Source: Flavobacteriaceae bacterium
Lineage (GTDB): Bacteria; Bacteroidota; Bacteroidia; Flavobacteriales; Weeksellaceae
Reading direction: 5' to 3'
DNA length: 64,000 nt
Assembly: GCA_004359435.1 (NCBI GenBank)
Contig: PTET01000002.1
Span: 84,278-148,277, forward strand
Shown: piece after piece, positions 37,532 to 47,363 of the stretch
How the letters are laid out: every line of letters begins with the position of its first letter
Position numbering within the stretch: the stretch's first letter is position 1
The notes under the pieces: generated by a model
The model's database searches: none
What the model was told of the DNA's origin: nothing
Seen by the model: the letters and a program-made list of their open reading frames with translations, nothing else
Translations under genes and position numbers: made by a program

Positions 37532-39028
37532 ATGGTATATATAGGATTTGACATAGGAAGTTCATCGGTAAAAGCCGCACTCTTAGAGGTCTCAACAGGC
37601 AAATGCCTTGGTGTAGTGCAAGAACCCGAATCAGAAATGGGTATGATTGCCCACAAAAACGGTTGGGCAGAACAGCATCCAGAAGATTGGTGGAACCATG
37701 TGTGTACGGCGAGCCAAAAACTGCTCAAAACCTACAACATTTCTAACGAAAAGGTGTCAGGAATTGGGATTTCCTACCAAATGCACGGACTTGTGGTGGT
37801 GGACAAAGAGGGAAAAACCTTAAGACCCTCCATCATTTGGTGCGATAGCAGGGCTGTTGAGATAGGAAACCAAGGGGCAAAAGAGTTGGGAAAGGACTAT
37901 TGCGACCATCATCTTCTCAATACCCCAGGGAATTTCACCGCCTCCAAACTCAAATGGGTGAAGGAAAACGAGCCAGAATTGTACCAAAACATTCACAAAT
38001 GCATGTTGCCGGGAGATTATATCTCGTACCGCTTCTCTGGAGAAATGAACACCACCATTTCTGGACTTTCTGAAGGGATTTTCTGGGACTTCAAAAAGGA
38101 GGACATCTCCAAATCCTTGATGGATAACTACGCTCTAGAAATGGATTTGATTCCAGAGCGGGTTCCCACTTTTGGACTGCAAGGAAAGGTGGACGAAAAA
38201 GGAGCTGCAGAAAGCGGACTTGCCGTTGGAACCCCAATATTTTACAGAGCGGGAGACCAGCCCAACAACGCCCTTTCTCTTGGGGTACTCAACGCAGGTG
38301 AAGTAGCAGCAACCGCTGGAACTTCTGGAGTGGTATATGCCGTTACAGACAGCCTTTTGGCAAAAGAAACCTCCAAAATCAACCATTTTGCCCACGTCAA
38401 TTATGCCAAGGGAAATCCCAAAATTGGAAAACTGCTTTGTATCAATGGTGTGGGAATTCAATATCGCTGGTTACAGGCCAATTTGGAGGTAGAATCTTAT
38501 ACCCAAATGAATGCTTTGGCAGAAAGTGTACCCGTAGGTTCTGAGGGATTGTTTGTCCTTCCCTTTGGAAACGGAGCTGAAAGAATGTTTGAAAATAGGC
38601 AAATCGGGTCACATTTTTTGCATCTCAACCTGAATGTTCACAACAAAGCACATCTTTGCAGAGCCGCACTAGAGGGAATAGCGTTTTCCTTTGTGTATGG
38701 AATGGAACTTTTGAAAAAGGATGGAGTCAATCTGTCGAGAATCAAAGCAGGAAATGACAACATGTTTCGCTCCGAGATTTTTGCAGATACCATTTCTACC
38801 CTTTTGGGAATAGAAATTGAGATTTTCGCTACTACAGGAGCCATTGGAGCCGCAAGGGCAGCAGGACTTCACTCTGGAGATTTTGAAACTTTCAGAAAAA
38901 ATATCACTGATAACGATTTTGACAAACGTTTTGTTCCCCAAAAGGAAAAACAGGAACTTCAAAAAGCCTATGAGGCTTGGAAAAAGGAGTTGGAAGCCTT
39001 CACAAAAAGACAAGAAACTCAATCATAA
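37532..39028 (+). CDS. xylB: FGGY-family carbohydrate kinase, xylulokinase-like
   Basis: A complete 498-residue FGGY kinase. The ATP/phosphate motif DIGSSSVKA begins the protein, ISYQMHGLVVVD matches the xylulokinase N-terminal GQMHG motif, the catalytic Asp is in RAGDQPNNALSLG, and the C-terminal KAGNDNMFRSEIFAD helps bind ATP. The family phosphorylates ketoses, with xylulokinase the best match. No xylA is in the window, so the natural substrate could be another pentulose or a derived sugar. It is the second gene of the regulator-kinase-MFS-Gfo/Idh operon. Intact. Confidence 0.85.
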   Translation: MVYIGFDIGSSSVKAALLEVSTGKCLGVVQEPESEMGMIAHKNGWAEQHPEDWWNHVCTASQKLLKTYNISNEKVSGIGISYQMHGLVVVDKEGKTLRPSIIWCDSRAVEIGNQGAKELGKDYCDHHLLNTPGNFTASKLKWVKENEPELYQNIHKCMLPGDYISYRFSGEMNTTISGLSEGIFWDFKKEDISKSLMDNYALEMDLIPERVPTFGLQGKVDEKGAAESGLAVGTPIFYRAGDQPNNALSLGVLNAGEVAATAGTSGVVYAVTDSLLAKETSKINHFAHVNYAKGNPKIGKLLCINGVGIQYRWLQANLEVESYTQMNALAESVPVGSEGLFVLPFGNGAERMFENRQIGSHFLHLNLNVHNKAHLCRAALEGIAFSFVYGMELLKKDGVNLSRIKAGNDNMFRSEIFADTISTLLGIEIEIFATTGAIGAARAAGLHSGDFETFRKNITDNDFDKRFVPQKEKQELQKAYEAWKKELEAFTKRQETQS

Positions 39029-39083
39029 CAATTCATAACAATCTATAAAATCAAGTATAAAACACAATCAAAACGAGAGCAAT

Positions 39084-40307
39084 ATGGCAACAATAGGAGC
39101 AAAAGAATACTTCAAAGGAATTGGAGACATCAAATTTGAGGGAAAAGAATACAGACTCTTTTTGGCGAGCTGTCTGGCACTGATTACCACATCTATGACC
39201 TTTGCCATTCGTGCACATTTGGAAAATGTTTTCGGCCCAGAAGGATTTGGACTTACCTTGACACAAATTGGAAATGCTTTTGCTCCCGCCTTTTTTGGAT
39301 TTACCATCGCGATGATTATCGGAGGTCAACTCGTGGACTCTCTTGGAATCAAAAAAATTGTCGTTTTGGCCTTTGTGATGCATTTCTTTGGAATTATCGC
39401 CACCATGATGGCGACCACCGAATCCTCTCTTTTTTGGGCAACCTTACTGATTGGAATCGGAAATGGAATGGTGGAAGCTGCACTAAACCCGATGGTAGCC
39501 TCTATGTATGACACAGAAAAAACCAAAATGCTCAACCGTTTCCACATGTGGTTTCCCGGTGGAATTGTAATAGGGTCTCTTATTGGATATCTTTTGATAG
39601 ATGTACTGCAACTGGACTGGAGAATTTTGGTAGCTACGCTTTTTGTGCCTCTTTTGTCTTATGGAATTTTGTTTTTTGGACAGAACGTTCCTCTAACAGA
39701 AAGAGTAAAACTGGGAATTTCCACCAGCCAAATGTTTTCCAGTTTGGGAAAACCGCTTTTTCTTTTTATGGTTTTGTGTATGTTTCTCACCTCTGCAACA
39801 GAACTAGGAACCAACCAAAGAATCTCTTCACTGCTCAAAGACTCGGGAAGCAATCCACTTTTGGTATTGGCTTTTATCAACGGAATTATGGCTGCAGGGA
39901 GAGTTTTTGCAGGAGACGTTGCACACAGACTTAAACCTTCTGGAATGCTGCTTTTCTCTGCCATTTTCTCTTTTGTTGGACTTTGGCTAATGACCCTCAC
40001 AAGTGGAGCGATGACTTTTGTATCTGCTGGGTTTTTTGCCGTTGGAATCACCTTTTTCTGGCCAACGATGATTAGTTTTGTGGCGGAAAATTTGCCTGAA
40101 ACAGGAGCTCTTGGACTTTCCATCATTGGAGGAGCGGGAATGTTTTCCGTGTCTCTTATTTTGCCCCTAATGGGAAAACTCATGGATGAAAATCCAGATA
40201 CAGCTCAGGCTCTCAGAACCATGTCCATTTTGCCGGCCATCCTCATTGTGGCTTTCCTTGGACTGAATTTCTATATGAACAAAAAATTCAAACAAACTTC
40301 AAATTAA
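39084..40307 (+). CDS. MFS transporter, sugar type
   Basis: 407 residues with twelve predicted membrane segments, split by a central loop (GQNVPLTERVKLG). It has GNGMVEAALNPMVASMY in the first half and ends in a short cytosolic Lys-rich tail. It belongs to the major facilitator superfamily and is probably an inner-membrane proton symporter; by operon context it would import the sugar or polyol that the kinase and oxidoreductase process. It lies 55 bp after the kinase and six bases before the Gfo/Idh gene. The exact substrate cannot be read from the sequence. Confidence 0.82.
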   Translation: MATIGAKEYFKGIGDIKFEGKEYRLFLASCLALITTSMTFAIRAHLENVFGPEGFGLTLTQIGNAFAPAFFGFTIAMIIGGQLVDSLGIKKIVVLAFVMHFFGIIATMMATTESSLFWATLLIGIGNGMVEAALNPMVASMYDTEKTKMLNRFHMWFPGGIVIGSLIGYLLIDVLQLDWRILVATLFVPLLSYGILFFGQNVPLTERVKLGISTSQMFSSLGKPLFLFMVLCMFLTSATELGTNQRISSLLKDSGSNPLLVLAFINGIMAAGRVFAGDVAHRLKPSGMLLFSAIFSFVGLWLMTLTSGAMTFVSAGFFAVGITFFWPTMISFVAENLPETGALGLSIIGGAGMFSVSLILPLMGKLMDENPDTAQALRTMSILPAILIVAFLGLNFYMNKKFKQTSN

Positions 40308-40313
40308 CAAATC

Positions 40314-41453
40314 ATGCCAAAAAAAATCAAACTCGGAATCATTGGTGGGGGAGGAAATTCCCTGATTGGTGTTTTGCACAGAGTGGCAGCCTACATCAAT
40401 GACAATTATGAAATAGTAGGTGGAATTTTCAACTCAGATTTCAACCAAAGCCTTGATTTTGCCAAAGAAATAGACCTTCCCACCCACAGAATTTACCCTG
40501 ATGTAGATGCACTTATTTTGGAAGAAAACAAACTGGAAAAAGAGGAAAAAATGCAAGCAGTCTGTATTTTGACCCCCAACTTTTTGCATTTTGAAATGGC
40601 CAAAAAACTCATTGATGCGGGATATCACGTCATCTGCGAAAAACCAATGACCACTACCTACAAAGAGGCGGTAATTTTGCAAGAAGCCTTGGAAAAATCC
40701 AAAACCGTCTTTGCTCTTACCCATACCTACACAGGGTACCCCATGGTAAGACAAATGCGAGAAATGATACAAAGCGGAATGCTGGGAAAAATCCACAAGG
40801 TAGATGCCAGCTATTACCAAGGTTGGATCAATACCCTCATCCATGATCCTGCTAAGAGAAAATCTACTTGGAGACTAGACCCAGAAAAATCTGGTTCCAG
40901 CTGCTGTGTGGGAGACATCGGTGTACATGCTTTCAATATGATAGAGTTCACCACTGGATTGAAGGTAAAATCTCTTCTTTCCGATTTCAATTATTTGTAT
41001 TCAGACAACAAGATGGACATCGATGCCAGCATCTTGGTTCGTTTTTCAGACCATGTCAAGGGAATCATCCGTTCTTCCCAAATCGCAACAGGGGAAGAAA
41101 ATGGACTCACCATTGCGGTATATGGGGACAAAGGAGGGCTTCGTTGGCAGCAAGAAGACCCCAACTTTTTGTATTTCCTCACAGATGACAAACCCGTGCA
41201 AATCTACAAACCCGGACATGGATACAACACAGAGATTTCTCTAGACGGAACCAAACTTCCTGCTGGACACCCTGAGGGAATTTTCGATGCCATGGCAAAC
41301 ATCTACAAAGGAGCTGCCAGAGCCATCCGTGGAGAAAAATACAATTCTGGTGAATTTCCAACCATCTATGATGGAGTTCGCGGAATGGAGTTTATTGAAA
41401 AATCCGTTGCTTCCAACGCCAAAGGTGGAGTTTGGGTAGAGATGGAATCTTAA
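40314..41453 (+). CDS. Gfo/Idh/MocA-family oxidoreductase
   Basis: 379 residues with an N-terminal Rossmann fold (KLGIIGGGGNSLIGVLHR), the hallmark EKP motif in HVICEKPMTTT, and a C-terminal alpha/beta substrate domain. These NAD(P)-dependent enzymes oxidise or reduce sugars, inositols and amino-sugars. A histidine-rich region (DPAKRKSTWRLDPE onwards to GDIGVHAFNMIE) is the likely catalytic area. It is followed after 28 bp by the start of a TIM-barrel isomerase, the usual partner. The whole operon could act on an oxidised or epimerised sugar; the pathway is not determined. Confidence 0.88.
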   Translation: MPKKIKLGIIGGGGNSLIGVLHRVAAYINDNYEIVGGIFNSDFNQSLDFAKEIDLPTHRIYPDVDALILEENKLEKEEKMQAVCILTPNFLHFEMAKKLIDAGYHVICEKPMTTTYKEAVILQEALEKSKTVFALTHTYTGYPMVRQMREMIQSGMLGKIHKVDASYYQGWINTLIHDPAKRKSTWRLDPEKSGSSCCVGDIGVHAFNMIEFTTGLKVKSLLSDFNYLYSDNKMDIDASILVRFSDHVKGIIRSSQIATGEENGLTIAVYGDKGGLRWQQEDPNFLYFLTDDKPVQIYKPGHGYNTEISLDGTKLPAGHPEGIFDAMANIYKGAARAIRGEKYNSGEFPTIYDGVRGMEFIEKSVASNAKGGVWVEMES

Positions 41454-41481
41454 AAAAATAAGTAGAAAAAAATCAACAACA

Positions 41482-41580
41482 ATGAAGACAATCAAAGGAC
41501 CTGCCGTGTTTTTGGCACAATTTGCAGGATCAGAAGCACCATTCAATTCCCTAGATGGAATGTGCAAGTGGGCAGAAACC
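41482..41580 (+). pseudogene. Sugar phosphate isomerase/epimerase (TIM barrel), 5' fragment
   Basis: From ATG 41482 the frame reads MKTIKGPAVFLAQFAGSEAP followed by FNSLDGMCKWA, the N-terminus of xylose-isomerase-like TIM-barrel proteins that commonly follow Gfo/Idh/MocA genes. After about 32 residues it runs into the antisense of the S9 peptidase gene and stops 18 codons later. About 90 per cent of the gene is missing. It is too short for the ORF track. The isomerase would have been the last gene of the sugar operon. Confidence 0.8.
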
Positions 41581-43265
41581 ACATCTACAAAAGGAACTGC
41601 AGCCAGAATTCCGTTGAAAAGCTCTGGTGCATAATTCATCACAGCTCCCATCAGAAGTCCTCCAGCTGAACCACCCATGGCATAGAGATGTTTGGGCGAA
41701 GTTTGTTTGGTATCGATAAAATGTTTGGCTACATCGATAAAATCAAAAAAGGTGTTCTTTTTGTTGAGCAGTTTTCCGTCTTCATACCAATGTCTTCCCA
41801 AATATTCAGAACCTCTGATGTGGGCGATGGCATAGACAAAACCTCTATCCAAAAGCGAAAGACGAATCGAGCTAAAAGCAGCATCCACAATGGCACCATA
41901 AGAGCCATATCCATAGAGCAAAAATGGCGTGTTTTCATTGGGTTTGGTGTCCTTGTGACGAACAAGGGAAACAGGAACTTTTTTTCCATCACGGGCAATG
42001 ACCCATACTCTTTCCGTAAAATAATTTTCCTTTTTGAAGGTTCCACCCAAAATTTCCTGTTCTTTGAGAACCGTATGGGTTTTGGACTCAAAGTTGTATT
42101 CTATGGTACTCCAAGGGGTTGTGAGAGAACTGTAAGAGTATCTCAAAGTTTGACTATCAAATTCCAGGTTCAGACCAATGGCTGCAGTATATGTAGTTTC
42201 ACCAAAGGGCAACACATAATCTTGTTTTCCGTCCCATGAGGTGATTCGAAGTTTGACCAATCCCTGAATTCTTTCTTCCAAAACCAGATAATCTTTGTAA
42301 ATTTCTATATCCTCCAAAAGTGCATCTTCTCTGTGGGGAATCACCATCTTCCAATTTTCCATAGAAGGTTTAGAGGTGGGCATTTTCATCAAACAAAAAT
42401 TCTCTGCACCATCTTTGTTGGTGATGGTATAAAAATGGTCCTCATAATGCTCCAAAGAGTATTCCAGACCTCTGGTTCTTTCTTGCACCATTTTCCAAGA
42501 GCCATGAGGATTGTCCGCAGAAAGAAATTGGTATTCTGAGGTGAGTGTAGAACTAGAACCGATAAAAATGTATTCTCTGGATTTGGATTTGCACACAAAA
42601 CAGGAGAAAGTAGGGTCTTTTTCCTCATAGACCAAAGTATCCTTTTTGGGGTCTTCACCCAAAATGTGTTTGTAGATTTGGCAAGGGCGAAGACTTTTGT
42701 CTTTTCGGGTGTAAAAAACGGTTTGGTTGTCGTTTGCCCAAACAATTCCTCCGGTGGTATTTTCGATTTTGTCTTTTAAGATTTCACCACTCAAAAGATT
42801 TTTGAAAGAAATGCTGTAAATTCTTCTGCTTATCTTGTCTTCAGCAAAAGAACAAAGCTGGTTGTTGGGAGATACACAGACCGATTTCAGGTCATAATAG
42901 GCGTAATCTTTGGCCATTTTGTTGACATCAAAAAGAAGTTCTTCCTTGGCGGTGAGTTCTTCTTTTTTGCGAACATAGATGGGATATTCTTTTCCTTTTT
43001 TGTATTTGGTGATATACCAATATCCATCGTATTTGTAGGGAAGAGAGCTGTCATCCTCTTTGATTCTGGATTTCATCTCTACAAAAAGTTGTTTTTGTAG
43101 CTCCTTGGTAGGTTTTAGAACCGAATCTGCATATCGATTCTCTTTTTTGAGATAATCCAAAACTTCTGGATTTTTGGGGTCGTTCAGCCAGTAATACTCA
43201 TCTGTTCTTGTATGTTTATGAAAAGTGATAGGATAAGGCTTTTTGGCAGCTTTTGGAGGTTTCAT
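41579..43265 (-). pseudogene. Prolyl oligopeptidase-family (S9A) peptidase, 3' truncated
   Basis: From ATG 43265 (MKPPKAAKKPYPITFHKHTRTDEYYWLNDPKNPEV) the protein has the full N-terminal propeller and the nucleophile Ser in MGGSAGGLLMG. Right after AAVPFVDVVS the frame leaves the family and reads the antisense of the isomerase and Gfo/Idh genes to a chance stop at 41241. The missing C-terminus holds the catalytic Asp and His (normally around GLHDSQV and AGHGG), so the product should be inactive. The ORF track's start at 43325 adds 20 residues without a convincing signal peptide. S9A enzymes (oligopeptidase B/PtrB-like) cut short peptides. Confidence 0.85.
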
Positions 43266-43533
43266 GGCAATCTGATTGAAAAATAGTTTTGCCAAGGTAA
43301 GGCAAAGAGAGAAGATTTCCTGCATTGCCCCTTTAAAATATCGTTAAAAATTGCCTGATTATTCTTGTTTTTTTATTGAAAAATGAGAAAGAAATACCTC
43401 ATTTGAGCTTTTGAAATTATTTTTCCTGACAGAATTTCCTTTTTTGCCTGACAAAAAGTTCTTGGCAAAAAAATTGATACTAACTAAACCAAAGAATTTG
43501 TTGAGAACTTTCGAGTTTTATTTTTTCGAAAAC

Positions 43534-43563
43534 TTGTATAATCTAATTCTTTGAATATTTTTG
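43534..43563 (+). promoter_or_regulatory. Promoter of the DUF2795 gene
   Basis: TTG at 43534-43536, a 19-bp spacer and TATTTTTG at 43556-43563, an exact TAnnTTTG. The transcript start would be about 60 bp before ATG 43628. The remaining 43266-43627 gap otherwise shows nothing that I recognise. Confidence 0.6.
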
Positions 43564-43627
43564 TACCAAATGCGAAATGCAAACAAATAAAGCGTAAAAT
43601 AGACACAATTAGTTAAAAAATTAAGAT

Positions 43628-43849
43628 ATGTATTGGACATTAGAACTTGCCTCATATTTGAGTGATGCCCCTTGGCCAGCAACCAAAGACGAGCTTATAG
43701 ATTATGCCATTAGAACTGGAGCTCCCATGGAAGTAGTGGAAAATCTACAATCTATCGAAGACGAAGATGAAACCTACGAAAGTATAGAAGAAATTTGGCC
43801 AGATTATCCTTCAGACGATGATTTTCTGTGGAACGAAGATGAGTATTAA
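43628..43849 (+). CDS. DUF2795 family protein
   Basis: 73 residues, strongly acidic (DEDETYESIEEIWPDYPSDDDF), starting MYWTLELASYLSDAPWPATKDELIDYA. It matches DUF2795, a small family that in Bacteroidota has the same start and often lies before secA. It is soluble with no membrane segment; the role is unknown. It has its own promoter and a strong terminator before secA. Confidence 0.85.
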   Translation: MYWTLELASYLSDAPWPATKDELIDYAIRTGAPMEVVENLQSIEDEDETYESIEEIWPDYPSDDDFLWNEDEY

Positions 43850-43865
43850 TTGCAACAAGTAAAAC

Positions 43866-43899
43866 ATGTCAAAAGCCCTCCTTTAGGGGCTTTTGACAT
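43866..43899. terminator. Intrinsic terminator after DUF2795
   Basis: A 13-bp perfect stem ATGTCAAAAGCCC / GGGCTTTTGACAT with an 8-base loop, 16 bp after the stop and before secA. Confidence 0.8.
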
Positions 43900-43975
43900 T
43901 AAAAGAAAACAAGGCAGACATCTGTTTGTACTTTCTCTTTATAATTACACACAAACAAAATAGAACCAACACTTT

Positions 43976-46900
43976 ATGGGTTTTTTAGACAAAATATTGA
44001 ATGTTTTTATTGGCAACAAAAACCAAAAAGACATCAAAGAAATTAACAAGATTATTGGGGCCGCACTGGCAAATGAACCCGAGTTTGATGCATTAACCTT
44101 AGACCAGTTAAGAGCCAAAACCCAAGAATTTAAAGAGAAAATTAAGGCAGCAACTACTGATCTAGATCAAAAAATACAAGATCTAAAAACGGAGATTTCT
44201 TCACAAACCGATTTTGACCTTAAAGACAAACTTTATAAGCAAATAGAAGTTTTAGACAAAGAAGTGTATGCCAAACAAGAAGAAGTTTTGGCTCAGCTAC
44301 TGCCCGAAGCTTTTATGGTGGTAAAACAAACAGCCAAACGTTTTGCAAAACAAAAAGAGTTAGAAGTTTCAACTACAGAAAAAGACCAAAGTTTTTCAAT
44401 GGTAAAACCTTACGTGAAGGTACAAGGAGATAAAACCATTTGGGACAATTCATGGGATGCTGCTGGAAAACTCATTACTTGGGACATGGTTCACTATCAG
44501 GTTCAGCTAATTGGTGGATCTGTATTGCACAGTGGTAAAATTGCCGAAATGCAAACAGGAGAGGGAAAGACTTTGGTTTCAACCCTTCCTATTTATCTCA
44601 ATGCCTTAACCGGTAGAGGTGTGCATGTGATTACAGTAAACGACTATTTGGCCAAAAGGGATGCCCAGTGGAATGCACCACTTTTTGAGTTTCATGGTCT
44701 AACCGTTGATTGCATTGACAACTATCCGCCCAATTCTAACCAAAGAAGATTGGCCTACCAAAGCGACATTACCTACGGAACCAACAACGAATTTGGTTTC
44801 GATTACCTTCGTGACAATATGGCAGATGATCCCAAGAAATTGGTGCAAAGAGAGCTGAATTATGCCATCATTGACGAGGTAGATTCGGTGTTAATCGATG
44901 ATGCCAGAACTCCGCTGATTATCTCAGGACCTGTTCCTCAAGGAGATCAACAAGAGTATGATGTACTCAAACCCAAAATTGAAGAATTGGTTTCGGTTCA
45001 AAGACAGATGCTCACCAAATATTTGTCTGATGCAAAAAGTATTCTCAAAGAAGGTTCTTCCAAAGAAGGAACTTTAAAGCTTTTTCAAGTATACAGAGGT
45101 CTGCCTAAATTTAAACCGCTTATCAAGTTTTTGTCTGAAGACGGAATCAAAGTACAGCTTCAAAAAACAGAGGCTTACTTTATGCAGGACAACAACCGTG
45201 AAATGCCTAAGGTGGACAAAGATCTGTATTTTGTGATTGACGAGAAAAACAATTCAATCGATCTAACAGACAAAGGACTAGATTTCTTGGCCAAAGGCTC
45301 TAACGACAAAGATTATTTTATTTTGCCCGATGTAGGTTCTGAAATCGCACTGATCGAAAAACAAAATCTATCTCCCGAACAAGAGGCAATTCAAAAAGAT
45401 GAATTCTTTCGAGATTATGCCATCAAATCGCATCGAATTCACTCTATTACCCAACTTTTAAAGGCTTATGCACTTTTTGAAAAAGACGTGGATTATGTGG
45501 TGATGGACTCTCAAGTAAAAATTGTGGATGAGCAGACGGGCCGTATCATGGAAGGAAGACGTTATTCCGACGGACTTCACCAAGCATTGGAGGCCAAAGA
45601 GAACGTAAAAATTGAAGATGCCACCCAAACCTACGCTACCGTTACTCTTCAGAATTTCTTTAGAATGTACAACAAACTCTCTGGAATGACAGGAACCGCT
45701 GAAACAGAAGCGGCCGAATTCTGGGAGATTTACAAGCTAGATGTGGTTGCAATTCCTACCAACAAACCCATTTTAAGAAAAGACAAAGACGATTTGGTTT
45801 ATAAAACCAACCGTGAAAAATACAATGCCATTGCCGAAGAAATCGAAAAAATTACCCAAGAGGAAAAAAGACCTGTGCTTGTTGGAACCACTTCGGTAGA
45901 AATTTCTGAGCTTTTAAGTAGGCTTTTAAAGATCAAAAAAATTCCGCACAATGTGCTTAACGCTAAACTTCACAAACAAGAAGCAGAAGTAGTGGCTCAA
46001 GCTGGGAATCCTTCTGTGGTAACCATCGCAACCAATATGGCTGGTAGGGGAACGGACATCAAACTTTCTTCTGAGGTTATAGAAAGAGGTGGACTTGCCA
46101 TTATCGGGACAGAAAGACACGACTCTAGAAGGGTAGATAGACAGCTTAGAGGTAGAGCAGGAAGACAAGGAGATCCAGGATCGTCTCAGTTTTTTGTTTC
46201 TTTGGAAGACAAGCTCATGCGTCTTTTTGGATCGGAAAGAATTGGTAAACTAATGGACCAAATGGGACACAAAGAAGGTGAAGTGATTCAATCTTCAATG
46301 ATTACCAAATCCATCGAAAGAGCCCAAAAGAAAGTAGAAGAGAACAACTTTGGGGTTCGTAAAAACCTACTTGAATATGACGATGTAATGAACAGACAAA
46401 GAGAAGTGGTCTACAAACGTAGAAGAAACGCTCTTTTTGGTGAAAAATTAGATCTGGACATTGCAGACATGATCTATGATATCGCCCTTTTGATCTGTCA
46501 AAAAAACAAACCTACAGGAGACTTCAAGAATTTTGAGTATGAGCTTATCAAGTTTTTTACCATGGAATCTCCTTTGGATGAGGATCAGTTCAAATCGATT
46601 TCTGAGAAAGATTTAACTGAATTGGTCTACCAAAAGGCCATGGAAGACTATGCTTTCAAAACCAAACACACTGGCCAAACGGCGCATGGTGTAATTGCAC
46701 CGATTTTCGAAAACAAAGACAATCAATTTCAGAATATTCAGGTTCCTTTTACCGATGGAAACAAATCTATTTTGGTGGTTTCAGACTTAGAAAAGGCTTA
46801 CCACAGCAAAGGTTTAACCTTGGTAAAAGATTTTGAGAAAAAAGTGATTCTAACTTTAATTGACGACCATTGGAAAGAGCATCTAAGAGACATGGATGAT

Positions 46901-47305
46901 CTTAGAAAATCGGTTCGAAATGCTTCTTATGAGCAAAAGCAACCCATTGTGGTTTATAAAGAGGAGTCTTTTCATTTGTTCAAAAGAATGATTACTTCCA
47001 TCAACCAAGAAGCGGTTGCATTTCTTTTCAAAGGAGAATTGCCTAAAATTCAGCCCGAGGTTGAAAAAGCGGTAGAAATTAATTTACCCGAGCCCCAAAT
47101 GCAAACCAGCCGAGGAGAAGAAACAGAGGTAGAAGAGAATCAACAACAAGAGCCACAACCCAAACTAGAACCCAGAAAGGTAGATAAAATTGGGCGAAAC
47201 GATATGGTTGAAATCATTAATGTTACAGATGGACAAGCCAAGGAGCTAAAATACAAACAGGCGCTACCGCTCATTGAAAGTGGTCAGTGGATCATCAAAA
47301 ATTGA
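43976..47305 (+). CDS. secA: Preprotein translocase ATPase SecA
   Basis: A complete 1,109-residue SecA. Walker A is MQTGEGKTLV, Walker B and the DEAD-like box DEVDSVLIDDARTPLIISG, the helicase-like second domain has VTIATNMAGRGTDIKL and RQLRGRAGRQGDPG, and the helical scaffold follows. It also has the Bacteroidota-type insertion between the first domains and a long variable C-terminal linker. The C-terminal zinc/SecB-binding Cys-His motif is absent; it ends LIESGQWIIKN. SecA drives post-translational export through SecYEG at the inner membrane. Upstream is DUF2795, separated by a terminator. Confidence 0.98.
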   Translation: MGFLDKILNVFIGNKNQKDIKEINKIIGAALANEPEFDALTLDQLRAKTQEFKEKIKAATTDLDQKIQDLKTEISSQTDFDLKDKLYKQIEVLDKEVYAKQEEVLAQLLPEAFMVVKQTAKRFAKQKELEVSTTEKDQSFSMVKPYVKVQGDKTIWDNSWDAAGKLITWDMVHYQVQLIGGSVLHSGKIAEMQTGEGKTLVSTLPIYLNALTGRGVHVITVNDYLAKRDAQWNAPLFEFHGLTVDCIDNYPPNSNQRRLAYQSDITYGTNNEFGFDYLRDNMADDPKKLVQRELNYAIIDEVDSVLIDDARTPLIISGPVPQGDQQEYDVLKPKIEELVSVQRQMLTKYLSDAKSILKEGSSKEGTLKLFQVYRGLPKFKPLIKFLSEDGIKVQLQKTEAYFMQDNNREMPKVDKDLYFVIDEKNNSIDLTDKGLDFLAKGSNDKDYFILPDVGSEIALIEKQNLSPEQEAIQKDEFFRDYAIKSHRIHSITQLLKAYALFEKDVDYVVMDSQVKIVDEQTGRIMEGRRYSDGLHQALEAKENVKIEDATQTYATVTLQNFFRMYNKLSGMTGTAETEAAEFWEIYKLDVVAIPTNKPILRKDKDDLVYKTNREKYNAIAEEIEKITQEEKRPVLVGTTSVEISELLSRLLKIKKIPHNVLNAKLHKQEAEVVAQAGNPSVVTIATNMAGRGTDIKLSSEVIERGGLAIIGTERHDSRRVDRQLRGRAGRQGDPGSSQFFVSLEDKLMRLFGSERIGKLMDQMGHKEGEVIQSSMITKSIERAQKKVEENNFGVRKNLLEYDDVMNRQREVVYKRRRNALFGEKLDLDIADMIYDIALLICQKNKPTGDFKNFEYELIKFFTMESPLDEDQFKSISEKDLTELVYQKAMEDYAFKTKHTGQTAHGVIAPIFENKDNQFQNIQVPFTDGNKSILVVSDLEKAYHSKGLTLVKDFEKKVILTLIDDHWKEHLRDMDDLRKSVRNASYEQKQPIVVYKEESFHLFKRMITSINQEAVAFLFKGELPKIQPEVEKAVEINLPEPQMQTSRGEETEVEENQQQEPQPKLEPRKVDKIGRNDMVEIINVTDGQAKELKYKQALPLIESGQWIIKN

Positions 47306-47318
47306 TTTTATTTAAACA

Positions 47319-47356
47319 ACATAAAAAAACCGACTCAAGAGTCGGTTTTTTTATGT
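47319..47356. terminator. Bidirectional terminator, 18-bp stem
   Basis: ACATAAAAAAACCGACTC / GAGTCGGTTTTTTTATGT, a perfect 18-bp inverted repeat with two bases between arms. It lies between convergent secA and the HTH gene. On the minus strand the tip reads CUUG. Confidence 0.92.
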
Positions 47357-47363
47357 GTACATT

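Noticed and set aside
39548-39934. 128-aa plus-strand ORF inside the MFS gene
   Set aside because: Out-of-frame shadow with low-complexity Trp/Cys/Phe composition.
41241-41578. C-terminal 110 residues of ORF 41241-43325
   Set aside because: They are the antisense of the isomerase start and the end of the Gfo/Idh gene; the peptidase family sequence stops at FVDVVS.
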